Notes under the pieces: model-generated
Seen by the model: only the letters and a program-made list of their open reading frames with translations
Databases searched by the model: none
Told to the model about the DNA's origin: nothing
Origin: Roseofilum casamattae BLCC-M143
GTDB taxonomy: Bacteria; Cyanobacteriota; Cyanobacteriia; Cyanobacteriales; Desertifilaceae
Assembly (NCBI RefSeq): GCF_030068455.1
Contig: NZ_JAQOSQ010000002.1
Location: 398,117 to 462,116, forward strand
Reading direction: 5' to 3'
DNA length: 64,000 nucleotides
Translations under genes and position numbers: made by a program
Shown: piece by piece, positions 46,070-56,365 of the stretch
Layout: every line of letters begins with the position of its first letter
Numbering within the stretch: position 1 is the stretch's first letter

Positions 46070-47095
46070 TTAGTATCGAATCCTCGGATCGACATAGGCA
46101 TTAAGAATATCGATCGCAATACTCGCAATGACAACAATGGTTGCGAAGAAGACAACCACGCCTTGGACGGTGGTATAGTCGCGATCGCTAATTGCCTCGT
46201 ACAAGCGGTTGCCTAACCCCGGCCAGGAGAAGGTCACCTCTGTCAATACTGCTCCCCCCAATAAAGCAGCGAGGGTTAATCCCAAGATGGTAATCACCGG
46301 AATTAAAGCATTTTTCAGGGCGTGGGAGAACAAAATGCGGAATTCCGGAATTCCTCTCGCTTTCGCTGCCTCCACATAATCGGCTTTTAAGGTTTGTTGC
46401 AAGTTCACTCGGACAATTCGTTCAAAAATTCCGCTCAACAGCAGTCCGAGGGTCAAACAAGGCAGAGCCAGATGATGAATGGCGATCGCCAAATTACCGA
46501 AATTAAAGGTTAAGAGACTATCGAGAACGTAGAGACCCGTCGGCCCTTGGGGAGGACTTTGTCCTAGGGAAAAGCGCGTCCCGAGAGGAAACCATTGCAG
46601 CTCTACGGCAAAAATCAGTTGCAAGATCATTCCCGCCCAAAACGGAGGTACTGAATAAGTGATAATACTGAACAGTCTCGCGCCAACATCGAGAGGGGTA
46701 TTGGGACGGGAGGCGGCGAGAGTACCGATGGTAATTCCAATGATAAGGGCGATCGCCATACTAAAAATAGCTAATTCGGCAGTTGCCGGAAAGTGCTGTC
46801 CGATAATCTCCCACACGCTTTGGCCGCGGCTGGTGAGAGAAGAGCCTAAGTCCAGTTGCAATAAGCTGCCTAAGTAATTGAGGTATTGCAATCCCAAGGG
46901 TAAATCTAATCCCAACTGTTGCCTCAGTTCTGCTTTGGCTGCGGCAGAAGCTCTAGCCCCGTAAATCGCATCGACAGGATCGCCAGGAGTCGCTCGCAAC
47001 AAGAGAAAGACGAGAGTGACGATCAGCCAGATCATTAATGGGGCCAGCAGCAAACGAGCCAGAATATAGTACTGGAGAGCCTTAGAGCGAGACAT
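46070..47095 (-). CDS. ABC transporter permease, DppB/OppB type
   Basis: A 341-residue membrane protein of the peptide/nickel permease family: RATPGDPVDAIYG near the start, about six membrane spans, and the EAA motif VEAAKARGIPEFRILFSHALKNALIPVI that docks the ATPase. It imports peptides, nickel or similar solutes with a second permease, ATPases and a binding protein, none of which are encoded nearby. Cyanobacteria often scatter these genes. Confidence 0.9.
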   Translation of the reverse strand: MSRSKALQYYILARLLLAPLMIWLIVTLVFLLLRATPGDPVDAIYGARASAAAKAELRQQLGLDLPLGLQYLNYLGSLLQLDLGSSLTSRGQSVWEIIGQHFPATAELAIFSMAIALIIGITIGTLAASRPNTPLDVGARLFSIITYSVPPFWAGMILQLIFAVELQWFPLGTRFSLGQSPPQGPTGLYVLDSLLTFNFGNLAIAIHHLALPCLTLGLLLSGIFERIVRVNLQQTLKADYVEAAKARGIPEFRILFSHALKNALIPVITILGLTLAALLGGAVLTEVTFSWPGLGNRLYEAISDRDYTTVQGVVVFFATIVVIASIAIDILNAYVDPRIRY

Positions 47096-47185
47096 GATTG
47101 CAAGTTGATGGTTGAGTGTTGCCTAATTATCGCACCCAGGTTGAGAATTTGAGATACTCGATCGCAATACTCATCTTGCCTGAAT

Positions 47186-48253
47186 CTAATCATTCAATTT
47201 ACCTAATAAAAAATAGGTCATCATCTCGCCTTTTCCTTTAATCGAAATTTTACCGCGTTCTTCAAAACGATAGCGATCTTTGAGGTGTTGATAGGTTTCA
47301 TGGGTCACTTGAATTTTCCCCGGTTCTCCTCGCGTTTCCATGCGACTGGCGACATTTACCGCATCTCCCCACAGATCGTAACTAAATTTTTTAATGCCAA
47401 TAACTCCCGCAACCGCTGAACCTGTATTAATCCCGATGCGAAGTTGAAACGGTTTTCGATCCTGCCCGTGAAATTCTTGAATAGCCGATTGCATTTCTAA
47501 TGCCATTTGCGCGATCGCATCGGCATGATTTTCTTGAGGAAGGGGAATGCCACTGACTACCATATAAGCATCACCAATGGTCTTTATTTTTTCCAAACCA
47601 TGGCGATCTGCCAGGCGATCGAAAGTCGAAAAAATTTTATTGAGAAGATCGACTAATTGAATCGGACGCATGGAGGCAGAGAGAGCAGTAAAACCGACAA
47701 TATCAGCAAATAAGATCGTCACTTCATCAAATTGTTCTGCAAGAGATCCTTGATGTTGTTTGAGTTTTTCTGCTACGATAGCGGGCAAAATATTGAGTAA
47801 TAGACGATCTGATTTCCCTTTCTCTATTTGTAGGGATTCATTTTTTTCTTGCAGTTTCTTTTGGAGGTTGCGGATCGTTAGCTGATTGTCCAATCTCGCT
47901 ACGACTTCTTCCACATGAAAGGGTTTAGTTATATAGTCTACACCACCAACAGCAAAAGCTTTCACTTTATCAAAAACATCATCTAAAGCGCTAATAAAAA
48001 TAATTGGAATATTAGCTGTTTTGGGATCGGCTTTGAGGTTCTGACAAACTTTGTAACCATCTATATCCGGCATCATCACATCTAAGAGGATCAAATCTGG
48101 AGGCGCATTTTTGACAACTTTAAGAGCAAGAGTTCCATTCGGAACTTTACGAGTTTTATAACCTTGTTCGCCAAGCATAGTTGATAATAGCCTTAAATTA
48201 TCTGGCATGTCGTCTACCAATAAAATATCGCCTTTTGAAGAAGAATGTTGCAT
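47186..48253 (-). CDS. Response regulator with class III adenylate cyclase
   Basis: A 355-residue soluble protein: a receiver domain (ILLVDDMPDNLRLL, Asp in LILLDVMMPDIDG, YITKPF), a short coiled coil and a class III cyclase domain (VTILFADIVGFTALS). Both metal-binding Asp are present (FADIVGF and TIGDAYM). The base-selecting Lys (EKIKTIGD) and Asp (YDLWGDAVN) point to ATP, so the product is probably cAMP, and the transition-state Asn/Arg are in NVASRM. The gene lies 51 bp downstream of a hybrid kinase whose output could phosphorylate the receiver domain. Confidence 0.92.
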   Translation of the reverse strand: MQHSSSKGDILLVDDMPDNLRLLSTMLGEQGYKTRKVPNGTLALKVVKNAPPDLILLDVMMPDIDGYKVCQNLKADPKTANIPIIFISALDDVFDKVKAFAVGGVDYITKPFHVEEVVARLDNQLTIRNLQKKLQEKNESLQIEKGKSDRLLLNILPAIVAEKLKQHQGSLAEQFDEVTILFADIVGFTALSASMRPIQLVDLLNKIFSTFDRLADRHGLEKIKTIGDAYMVVSGIPLPQENHADAIAQMALEMQSAIQEFHGQDRKPFQLRIGINTGSAVAGVIGIKKFSYDLWGDAVNVASRMETRGEPGKIQVTHETYQHLKDRYRFEERGKISIKGKGEMMTYFLLGKLND

Positions 48254-48304
48254 GGGATTTTAGCAATAAAAAGATCTTACAAATTACAAACAATATATAT
48301 TTAA

Positions 48305-51013
48305 TTAGGATCTAGAAATAACTTCGCTTTGGCTCAATTCTAAGAGGCGATCGAGTTGAAAGTTTTCAACCAATTCAGATAGGGATCTTGCTAAATTTTG
48401 ATAGGCGGGATCGAGATGTTGAATGAGAGCCATCATTTCTCCATCATCCGCACTACTGGCCGCTTCATAAAACTGCTGTCGCCATAGATCGGGTAACTGG
48501 GAGAAAGTTTCTGGATTTAAAGCGATCGTTTCCTCCTCAGTTGTGTTCTCATGCTCGGCATAAATAAACTTTGTCCCCAGATGTTTGGTCATGCGATCGC
48601 ACAACTCTTCAAGGCGAAAAGGCTTGCGAATAAAGTCATCGCATCCTGCTGCTAAAACATTGACTTTTTCGGACTCAAATGCACTAGCAGTCACGGCAAC
48701 GATCGCGACGCGATTTCGGTTTTCTAAGGCTTCGCGATCGCGAATTATTTGCGTTGCTTTGTAACCATCCATTATCGGCATTCGCATATCCATCCAAATT
48801 AAGTCTGGTTGCCATGTTTCCCACAAAGCGATCGCCTCTCGACCATTTTCTGCATCCTGAATCTCCATATTGAAAGGTTCTAGCATTTGTCGCAAAACTA
48901 AACGATTCTCCCATTTATCATCGGCGACAACCGCGCGATAGAGAGGTTGCCCTTCTGCGAAAGCGATCGCGGTTTTCTCCAGTACTTCCGCTTGAATGTC
49001 TGAGGCTTTTGTCTCGAGTACGGTAATTGTAAAGTAAAATTGAGTTCCTCGCCCAACTTGACTATCTACGCGCAGATCGCCTCCCATTAACTGCACGAAT
49101 TGACGACTAATCGGTAAACCCAACCCCGTTCCTTCCCCAGAATTGCGCCCTGTTTCCGTCTGTACAAAAGGCTGAAATAAATTCTCCAACTCTTCTGCAA
49201 CAATACCCGGTCCCGTATCTCGGACTGCAAATGCGATCTGTTGTTGGTTTTGGGTTGATGACTGGTGACTGGTGACTGATAGCTGTACTTGCCCTTCTTC
49301 AGTAAATTTTATCCCATTACCGAGTAAATTAATGAGAATTTGCCGTAATTTTCCCCGATCGCCTTTAATATACTGAGGTACGTCTGGCGATCGCTCGACT
49401 TGAAATGATAATCCTTTTTTCTCTGCTTGCAATTGCAAGAGTTTAAACAAACTATCGAGCAGATAGTAGAGATCGAAACTTTCTACATTCAGGATCGTGC
49501 GTCCGGCTTCAATTTTCGACATTTCCAGCACGTCATTAATTAATTCGAGCAGATGTTCTCCACTACGACTTACAATCTTGAGATGTTCCCGATGCTTGCC
49601 TTGGAGATTGCGATCGCGCTCCATAACTTGCGTGAATCCCAAAATAGCATTAAGAGGGGTGCGAAGTTCGTGACTCATATTCGAGAGAAAGACACTTTTT
49701 GCACGGTTAGCAGCTTCAGCTTTATGACGTGCTTTTTCCGCCGTTTCAATGCTTTCAGCTAATTGTGCCGTTCGTTTTTTCACCTTTTCCTCTAAGTTGT
49801 GATTGAGTTCTTGCAGTTCGAGTTCCGCTTTTTTGCGATCGCTAATATCCTGTAAAAAGACGGAAAATCCCGACTCTTGCGGATAAACCCGAATCTCAAA
49901 CCATCTTTGCAAATTGCGATCGTAAGATTCGAGTGCAACGGCTCCCGTACCTTCACAAATCATTGTGCGACGGCGAGGACAGCAAAGAACTTCGGGAACG
50001 GCAAATACATCTAAAAGATTATGCCGATACAGTTTTTTCAGAGGACAGTTTAATAAAATAGCCGTTTGCGGATTGGCATAGGTAATATCACTTTGCGAAT
50101 CGATGGTGAGAAAAGCGTCAGTAATACTTTCCAGAATGTTAATGGTGTGACGGTTAGCCTGTTGAAAGCGATGCACGATCGACCAAGCCAGACCAACGAC
50201 TAGAAATAAAAGCCAACTATAGGTATAAAATCGGTAGCGATTGGCTTTTTGAATGGCCTTGCGAGCGTAGCTATTATAAGTTATTTCTAATGTTTTACTG
50301 GTGCGATCGGTCGGGTTAATTAATAAGCTTTGGACAAGACGATCGAGAGACGGTTTGCAGTTTAAAATGATTTCGCCATGTCGTACGGCAAGTTGAATGA
50401 GTTTTTGGTATTCGCGATCGCTAACTCGACTGTTGAGTTCGAGAATATTGTCCAAATTACGGCGCACGATCGGTTCTCTTGTTTCATCAGCACTCAAGTT
50501 ATAAACCAATAAATTTTGTAACAATTTATCGAGAGCAAGAAGCAACTGGCGATCGCTTTCTTCAAACGTAGTATCGTTGGCGAGACGCTGAGAAATATCC
50601 TCAACTAAAGTCGGAAGATAGCGTAAAGAATTCTTCAGCAGAGAATTTTGAGATTTAAATTTTTCAATAGTCTCTTCATGACGACTCAAAAGAGTTTGAT
50701 TTTCTCTCAATAATTCCTCGATCTCTTTTTGTCCGGCACTATTGATGAAATCGGGAATTTCTTCTAGTTCCTGTTGCAGGAAGTTAAGCATTTTAATCTG
50801 CTGGGTCAGGCTATCATAAGACACTAAAAATTCGTAACGGGTTCGCAGGACATCTTGATTGAATGTTGCATATTGTTCTTGTTGGCGAATCAAAGCATTT
50901 TGATACGATTGATTGACCGTAAAGTCGATCGCTTTGCTTTGCCTAAATAACCAGAATAAAACTGTAGAAGCTGTGGCAAAAATTACCCCAAATAAAATAT
51001 ACTTTATTTTCAT
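48305..51013 (-). CDS. Hybrid sensor histidine kinase (periplasmic helical sensor, PAS, HK, REC)
   Basis: A 902-residue membrane kinase: TM1 at about 5-22, an all-helical extracytoplasmic sensor to about 250 that looks like the DAHL type (long amphipathic helices, no strands), TM2 (WLLFLVVGLAWSIVH), a PAS domain (ITDAFLTIDSQSDITYANPQT), HisKA ([14 protein letters not shown]), HATPase (GTGLGLPISRQFVQLMGG), and a receiver domain (PDLIWMDMRMPIMDG). A C-terminal tail of about 90 residues may be an HPt-like helix bundle. It is co-directional with the cyclase gene and probably drives it. Confidence 0.9.
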   Translation of the reverse strand: MKIKYILFGVIFATASTVLFWLFRQSKAIDFTVNQSYQNALIRQQEQYATFNQDVLRTRYEFLVSYDSLTQQIKMLNFLQQELEEIPDFINSAGQKEIEELLRENQTLLSRHEETIEKFKSQNSLLKNSLRYLPTLVEDISQRLANDTTFEESDRQLLLALDKLLQNLLVYNLSADETREPIVRRNLDNILELNSRVSDREYQKLIQLAVRHGEIILNCKPSLDRLVQSLLINPTDRTSKTLEITYNSYARKAIQKANRYRFYTYSWLLFLVVGLAWSIVHRFQQANRHTINILESITDAFLTIDSQSDITYANPQTAILLNCPLKKLYRHNLLDVFAVPEVLCCPRRRTMICEGTGAVALESYDRNLQRWFEIRVYPQESGFSVFLQDISDRKKAELELQELNHNLEEKVKKRTAQLAESIETAEKARHKAEAANRAKSVFLSNMSHELRTPLNAILGFTQVMERDRNLQGKHREHLKIVSRSGEHLLELINDVLEMSKIEAGRTILNVESFDLYYLLDSLFKLLQLQAEKKGLSFQVERSPDVPQYIKGDRGKLRQILINLLGNGIKFTEEGQVQLSVTSHQSSTQNQQQIAFAVRDTGPGIVAEELENLFQPFVQTETGRNSGEGTGLGLPISRQFVQLMGGDLRVDSQVGRGTQFYFTITVLETKASDIQAEVLEKTAIAFAEGQPLYRAVVADDKWENRLVLRQMLEPFNMEIQDAENGREAIALWETWQPDLIWMDMRMPIMDGYKATQIIRDREALENRNRVAIVAVTASAFESEKVNVLAAGCDDFIRKPFRLEELCDRMTKHLGTKFIYAEHENTTEEETIALNPETFSQLPDLWRQQFYEAASSADDGEMMALIQHLDPAYQNLARSLSELVENFQLDRLLELSQSEVISRS

Positions 51014-51060
51014 CGCGATCGCTCCTCTCCGAATCTGAATTTCACCGATTTTTCATGGTT

Positions 51061-52071
51061 TCAATTGGGTAGTTCTCCCGTTAATGTATTGAGAAACTGA
51101 ACAATTTTATCAATTTCGTTGGGTTTGAGAGAGCGTCCGAGTTGGTAGCGACCCATGATTTTTACGGCTTCAGCGAGACTCTCTACGGAACCATCATGAA
51201 AGTAAGGTGAGGTTCGCGCAATATTACGAAGGCTGGGAACTTTAAAGACATAGCGATCGCTTTCTTTTTGGGTAACGTTATAGCGTCCGAGATCGGCTTT
51301 GTTAATTTCGCCCCGATCTGCAAAATAGTCGCCAAAAATGCCAAAACTTTGGAACATATTGCCCCCTAAATTGACCCCCTGATGACAACTGATACACCCA
51401 TAATCCTGAAAGCGTTGATATCCTTCTTTTTCTGTAATACTGAGGGATTTTTTGTCCCCGCGTAAAAAGCGATCGAAGCGAGAATTCGGGGTAATCAGAG
51501 AACTCTCATAGGTCGCGATCGCATTGCGAATGCTGTTGGGGACAATACCCCGAGCATAAATTTGGCGAAATTGCTGACGATAGTCGCGATCGGCTTTCAG
51601 TTTGGCCGCGATCTCCGGCCAATTCGAGTCCATTTCTCGAGAGTCATGAACGGGTCCGTCGATTTGTTCTTCAAGGGTTTCAACACGTCCATCCCAAAAC
51701 TGGCGGAAGTTAAAGACGCTATTCAATATTGTTGGTGCGTTGAAGTCTCCTTTCAATCCATCGATGCCAATAGATTGTTGTCGTCGATCGACACCTCCCA
51801 ATGATAATACATGACAACTAGCACAAGAAATACTGCCATCGCGAGAAAGCTGAGGATCGTGAAAAAGTTTGTCTCCCAAAGCAACTTTACGACGATCTAA
51901 ATCGATCGCCAGAGGAATGGGAGCAACGGGTTCATTGGCTGCTGCGACTGCGATCGAAGTCACGGGACTGACCTCCACAGAAGTTCTCTGTGCTAATTGC
52001 CAGCAACCTCCCAATGTGATACAAAAAAGCAACAGCAAAAAACTGTATTTAAGTCTCCAACATCGTTTCAT
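51061..52071 (-). CDS. Di-haem cytochrome c peroxidase family protein
   Basis: A 336-residue protein with a lipoprotein-like signal (LLLLFCITLGGCWQ) and two haem c sites, CASCH and CISCH, plus the LGRSLKPNEIDKIVQFLNTLTG C-terminus typical of MauG/bacterial cytochrome c peroxidases. It acts outside the cytoplasmic membrane, reducing peroxide or modifying a partner protein. The start at 52071 (MKRCWRLKYSF) gives a normal signal peptide; a GTG nine codons upstream is less likely. Divergent from sbtA. Confidence 0.9.
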   Translation of the reverse strand: MKRCWRLKYSFLLLLFCITLGGCWQLAQRTSVEVSPVTSIAVAAANEPVAPIPLAIDLDRRKVALGDKLFHDPQLSRDGSISCASCHVLSLGGVDRRQQSIGIDGLKGDFNAPTILNSVFNFRQFWDGRVETLEEQIDGPVHDSREMDSNWPEIAAKLKADRDYRQQFRQIYARGIVPNSIRNAIATYESSLITPNSRFDRFLRGDKKSLSITEKEGYQRFQDYGCISCHQGVNLGGNMFQSFGIFGDYFADRGEINKADLGRYNVTQKESDRYVFKVPSLRNIARTSPYFHDGSVESLAEAVKIMGRYQLGRSLKPNEIDKIVQFLNTLTGELPN

Positions 52072-52545
52072 TTTTCTTTGGGAAAATAGATCCCGCACTC
52101 TGACCGACAGATGCTCCCCAATTTTACAATACTACCAAAACTTAAGATTTTCTTCCTTTTCTTTATAATTTCGGTTTTATGATGGAACAGAACTGGGGCG
52201 GGTTTTACGTTTGATGTAACCCAGGTTGGAGATTTCCGGTTTGCTTCCAATATTGTGCGATTTCCATTGACTCAAGACTATTGAGCCGCAGCATTACCAA
52301 CCGTTTTGAGATTAATCATGGATATAGATTATTCAATAAATATAATCTTAGCTTATCAATAAGGTTTGAAAGTTAATTGTGCCCGACGAACACTTTCCGC
52401 AGTTTTTGCTATAGACTGATAAGCAAGAAAAAAGCAAGTTTCATCAATAAAACTATATGGATGATGGCATCCACCTGAGTCCAGCGGGCGATCGCTCGCT
52501 GTGACACAGGTACGTAGTGTCTTTTATCCAAGGAGGAATTACACC
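52072..52545. promoter_or_regulatory. Divergent control region, peroxidase and sbtA
   Basis: 474 bp with no supported gene. It is AT-rich around 52310-52380 and includes a LysR-type dyad (52326-52348). sbtA is typically induced by low inorganic carbon, so its promoter should be here. The sbtA ribosome site (AGGAGG) is at 52530-52535. Confidence 0.55.
52326..52348. promoter_or_regulatory. AGATTA-N11-TAATCT dyad, candidate LysR-type operator
   Basis: A perfect 6-bp dyad with an 11-bp spacer, the geometry of LysR-family sites (T-N11-A). It lies about 200 bp upstream of sbtA. Low-carbon regulators CmpR and CcmR/NdhR are LysR proteins, so it is a reasonable operator candidate, but the spacing from the gene is large. 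Confidence 0.4.
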
Positions 52546-53679
52546 ATGGATTTTTTGTCCGATTTCTGGACGCTCTTCGTCGGGAAGTTGCAGTCCCCAA
52601 CCCTCGGCTTTCTCATTGGCGGTATGGTTGTTGCTGCCGTCCATAGCCGACTGACCATTCCCGATTCGATCTATAAGTTCATCGTCTTCATGCTACTGCT
52701 TAAAGTCGGACTGAGCGGCGGCATTGCCATCCGCAACGCCAATCTACTGGAGATGCTGTTACCCGCTGTATTCGCCGTGGTAACCGGTATCGCGATCGTA
52801 TTCATCGGGCGCTACACTCTAGCCAAGCTGCCAAACGTCAAAACCGTGGATGCGATCGCGACTGGGGGCTTGTTTGGTGCTGTCAGTGGCTCTACCCTTG
52901 CTGCCGGCCTCACCCTACTGGAGTCGGAAGGAATCCAATACGAACCCTGGGCTGCCGCACTCTATCCGTTTATGGACATCCCCGCACTCGTGACTGCGAT
53001 CGTCTTGGCTAGCCTTTATCTCAGCAAGCAGAAGCAGCGCCGTGCTGCAGAGGAGCAGCTCAGCAAGCAACCCGTTACCGCAGGCGGGTATCCCAGCGAA
53101 CAGGACATTCAGGACATTCAGGGCATTCAGGACATTGTTGCCAGCGGTTATCCCGAACCCGATACTAAAGTCGAGCGGGTGAAGATCTGGCCCATCATCC
53201 AGGAAAGCCTGCAAGGTTCTGCCCTATCCGCACTGTTACTCGGTCTCGCTCTCGGTATATTCGCCCGGCCGGAAAGTGTCTATGAAAGCTTCTTCAATCC
53301 TCTCTTCCGCGGCCTGCTTTCCATCCTAATGCTGGTCATGGGGATGGAGGCGACTGCAAGGCTTGGGGAGTTGCGCAAGGTCGGACAGTGGTATGCTCTC
53401 TATGCCTTTTTTGCGCCGCTGCTGCACGGACTGATTGCTTTCGGTCTCGGCACCATCGCGCACTTCACCACCGGATTTAGCTATGGCGGTGTTGTTATCC
53501 TGGCTGTTATTGCTTGCTCGAGTTCGGATATTTCCGGACCTCCCACCCTACGAGCCGGTATTCCCTCAGCCAATCCCTCTGCCTATATCGGCTCGTCCAC
53601 AGCCGTCGGTACGCCAGTTGCTCTTGCCTTGGGAATACCGCTCTTTATCGGCATGGCTCAGGCAATAATGGGCAACTAA
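52546..53679 (+). CDS. sbtA: Sodium-dependent bicarbonate transporter SbtA
   Basis: A 377-residue membrane protein of the SbtA family, with about ten spans in two inverted halves (GFLIGGMVVAAVHSRLTIPD, KVGLSGGIAIRN, FGAVSGSTLAAGLTLLE; then LVMGMEATARLGEL, ACSSSDISGPPTLRAGIPSA). It takes up bicarbonate with sodium across the plasma membrane with high affinity. The start at 52546 is set by an AGGAGG site 10 bp upstream; the open frame extends 15 codons further. The central cytosolic loop contains a short repeat DIQDIQGIQDI. sbtB follows 69 bp later. Confidence 0.96.
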   Translation: MDFLSDFWTLFVGKLQSPTLGFLIGGMVVAAVHSRLTIPDSIYKFIVFMLLLKVGLSGGIAIRNANLLEMLLPAVFAVVTGIAIVFIGRYTLAKLPNVKTVDAIATGGLFGAVSGSTLAAGLTLLESEGIQYEPWAAALYPFMDIPALVTAIVLASLYLSKQKQRRAAEEQLSKQPVTAGGYPSEQDIQDIQGIQDIVASGYPEPDTKVERVKIWPIIQESLQGSALSALLLGLALGIFARPESVYESFFNPLFRGLLSILMLVMGMEATARLGELRKVGQWYALYAFFAPLLHGLIAFGLGTIAHFTTGFSYGGVVILAVIACSSSDISGPPTLRAGIPSANPSAYIGSSTAVGTPVALALGIPLFIGMAQAIMGN

Positions 53680-54063
<384 letters not shown>

Positions 54064-54106
54064 TGTCGAAGCGATTTCGATTGTAGGTCGTTACAACTAC
54101 CCGGAC

Positions 54107-54127
54107 AGGGCGGGCATTGCCCACCCT
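54107..54127. terminator. GC-rich hairpin between convergent sbtB and speA
   Basis: Ten-base arms (54107-54116 and 54118-54127, one mismatch, GGGCATTGCCC core) around one base, followed by GCTTTTTG on the plus strand. It fits a rho-independent terminator for sbtB. The unit also occurs after rps1b at 21714. Confidence 0.6.
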
Positions 54128-54148
54128 ACCGCTTTTTGCCTATTCCAG

Positions 54149-56152
54149 CTATTGAGAATCGACGGAAAGATAAGTATAGCGGTTCAGGCTTTGGGTGTAG
54201 TTATTGAGCAAGCGTTGGGATTCGGAGAGGGAGATAATGCCTTCTTCGAGGGCACTTTCGGTTTGCTGGCGCATACTTTCGATGAGGTCGTCGCGATCGT
54301 GTCCCACGTAGCCTAAGACTTCTGCCATGGTATCGCCTTTGACCACTTGCTTGACTTTATAGCCTTTTGGAGTCAAGGAAATATGCACGGCATTGGTATC
54401 GCCGAAAAGGTTATGCAGACTGCCCATAATTTCTTGATAGGCGCCGCCGAGGAATAAGCCGAGATAGTAGGGTTCTCCGGGTTTCCAAGGATGCAACTCG
54501 AGCAGAGATTTGACGTCGCGCAGGTCGATGAATTTGTTAATTTTGCCGTCGCTGTCGCAGGTGAGATCGGCTAAGGTGCCGCGACAGGTGGGGTTTTCGT
54601 CGAGGCGATGTAAGGGCATAATGGGGAAGAGCTGCTCGATCGCCCAACTATCGGGGACGGATTGGAAGACGGAGAGATTGATATAATAGGTGGACGCCAT
54701 GCTGGTTTCCAGGTCTTCCAGATCGTCGGGAACGTAATCTTCCGTGCGAATAATCTGCAAAATTTTCTCGCAACAAGCCCAATATAACTGTTCGGCTTGC
54801 GCGCGTTGGGCGAGGGTGAAATAGCCGAAGTTAAACAGACTGATGGCTTCTTCTTTGAACTGAATGGCATCGTGATAGCATTCTTGGTAGTTCTCCACCT
54901 GAATGGCTTGGTAGGTTTCCCAGAGGTTGCGCAAAATCAGATGGTCGTTATTTTCGCTAGTCACGGGTGCACCGGTGGGAGATTCGCTGACGCCGAGGAC
55001 ATCGAAAACGAGGACGGACTGATGGGATGCGATCGCTCTTCCACTTTCGCTGATTAATGTCGGCGCGTCTACCTGTCCTTGTTCGCAGGCTTCTTTCACT
55101 TCTGCCACAATATCGTTGGCATAGTTCTGCATATTATAGTTTTTCGAGGCATGGAAGTTGGTCTTCGAGCCGTCGTAGTCAATGGCTAGCCCGCCACCCA
55201 CGTCTAAATAACACATCTGGGCGCCGTTTTTGGCGAGCTGGACGTAGATTTGACTGGCTTCGCGGATGGCATCTTTGATCGTGCCGATGGAGGAGATTTG
55301 CGAGCCGATGTGGAAGTGCAATAATTGTAGGGAGGAGAGCAGATCGACTTCTTCTAAGCGTTGAATGACTCGGACAATTTCCGGGATGGTTAAGCCAAAT
55401 TTAGCACCTTCTCCAGTGGAAGTACTCCAACGGCCTTCGCCTTTGCTGGTTAGTTTGGCGCGGACTCCGACGACTGGCACAACGCCTAATTCTCTTGCAG
55501 CGTTAATCACCAGCTCTACTTCTTCCAGTTGCTCGAGGACAACGATGGTGTTTTTTCCCAGTCGCCGCGAGAGAATGGCGGTTTCGATATATTCTCTATC
55601 TTTATAACCGTTACAGATGAGGGGGCAGTTGGGGGTTTTCAGCAAGGCCAGAGCAATGAGCAGTTCCGGTTTCGAGCCAGCTTCGAGTCCGAACTGAAAG
55701 GGCTGGCCGAACTCAACGAGGTCTTCTACCAGTTGCCGATGTTGGTTGCATTTTACCGGAAATACTCCTTGGTAAGTGCTGGGATAATTGTAGCGGGTAA
55801 TGGCTTGGGCGAAACAGGCATTGAGTCGTTCCACGCGATCGGCGAGAATATCGGAAAAGCGGATAACGAAGGGCAGATCGATATCGCGCTGTTTTAGGGC
55901 TTCGATGAGTTCGTAGAGGTCTAAGGAGCCGCCGCGATCGCCTTTTGGAGACACGATAACATGACCGGCCGCATCGATGGCAAAGTAGGGATGGCCCCAT
56001 TCCGTAATTCGGTAGAGCTGTTCCGAGTCTTCAATGCGCCAATTGGAGGGACTTTCGGGTTCGTTTTCTGGTGCGTTGGTTGCAGGCCCCTCGTAGGGGA
56101 GGGTTGCTCCATTTAAGGTTTCTTCTACCGTCGGTACGATCTCAACTCCCAT
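54149..56152 (-). CDS. speA: Biosynthetic arginine decarboxylase
   Basis: A 667-residue PLP enzyme of the SpeA type. The N-terminal barrel carries the PLP lysine (GVFPVKCNQHRQ), QFGLEAGSKPEL and LHFHIGSQ; the second domain has YLDVGGGLAIDYDGS, and the C-terminus ends with HDLIESMRQQTESAL. It makes agmatine from arginine for polyamine synthesis in the cytoplasm. The start at 56152 is preceded by AGGAGG at a 5-bp spacing. The GTG two codons upstream overlaps that site and is unlikely. Confidence 0.96.
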   Translation of the reverse strand: MGVEIVPTVEETLNGATLPYEGPATNAPENEPESPSNWRIEDSEQLYRITEWGHPYFAIDAAGHVIVSPKGDRGGSLDLYELIEALKQRDIDLPFVIRFSDILADRVERLNACFAQAITRYNYPSTYQGVFPVKCNQHRQLVEDLVEFGQPFQFGLEAGSKPELLIALALLKTPNCPLICNGYKDREYIETAILSRRLGKNTIVVLEQLEEVELVINAARELGVVPVVGVRAKLTSKGEGRWSTSTGEGAKFGLTIPEIVRVIQRLEEVDLLSSLQLLHFHIGSQISSIGTIKDAIREASQIYVQLAKNGAQMCYLDVGGGLAIDYDGSKTNFHASKNYNMQNYANDIVAEVKEACEQGQVDAPTLISESGRAIASHQSVLVFDVLGVSESPTGAPVTSENNDHLILRNLWETYQAIQVENYQECYHDAIQFKEEAISLFNFGYFTLAQRAQAEQLYWACCEKILQIIRTEDYVPDDLEDLETSMASTYYINLSVFQSVPDSWAIEQLFPIMPLHRLDENPTCRGTLADLTCDSDGKINKFIDLRDVKSLLELHPWKPGEPYYLGLFLGGAYQEIMGSLHNLFGDTNAVHISLTPKGYKVKQVVKGDTMAEVLGYVGHDRDDLIESMRQQTESALEEGIISLSESQRLLNNYTQSLNRYTYLSVDSQ

Positions 56153-56365
56153 ATTCACCTCCTACACGAGTCAGCCGAGCGCTTTCTTGCCGCATTTTAA
56201 CTCTGTTCTGTCCTTCCGAGAAGATTTCCTTTCAACAACAGTAGATTGTGTATAATCTGGTATAATTTGTACGAATTTTGCGTATAGAACGAGAACCACA
56301 AACGCAAGTTCTGTACTCTCAATACAACAGCCGATTATTATATTCACAACCATACTTTAATTGCT

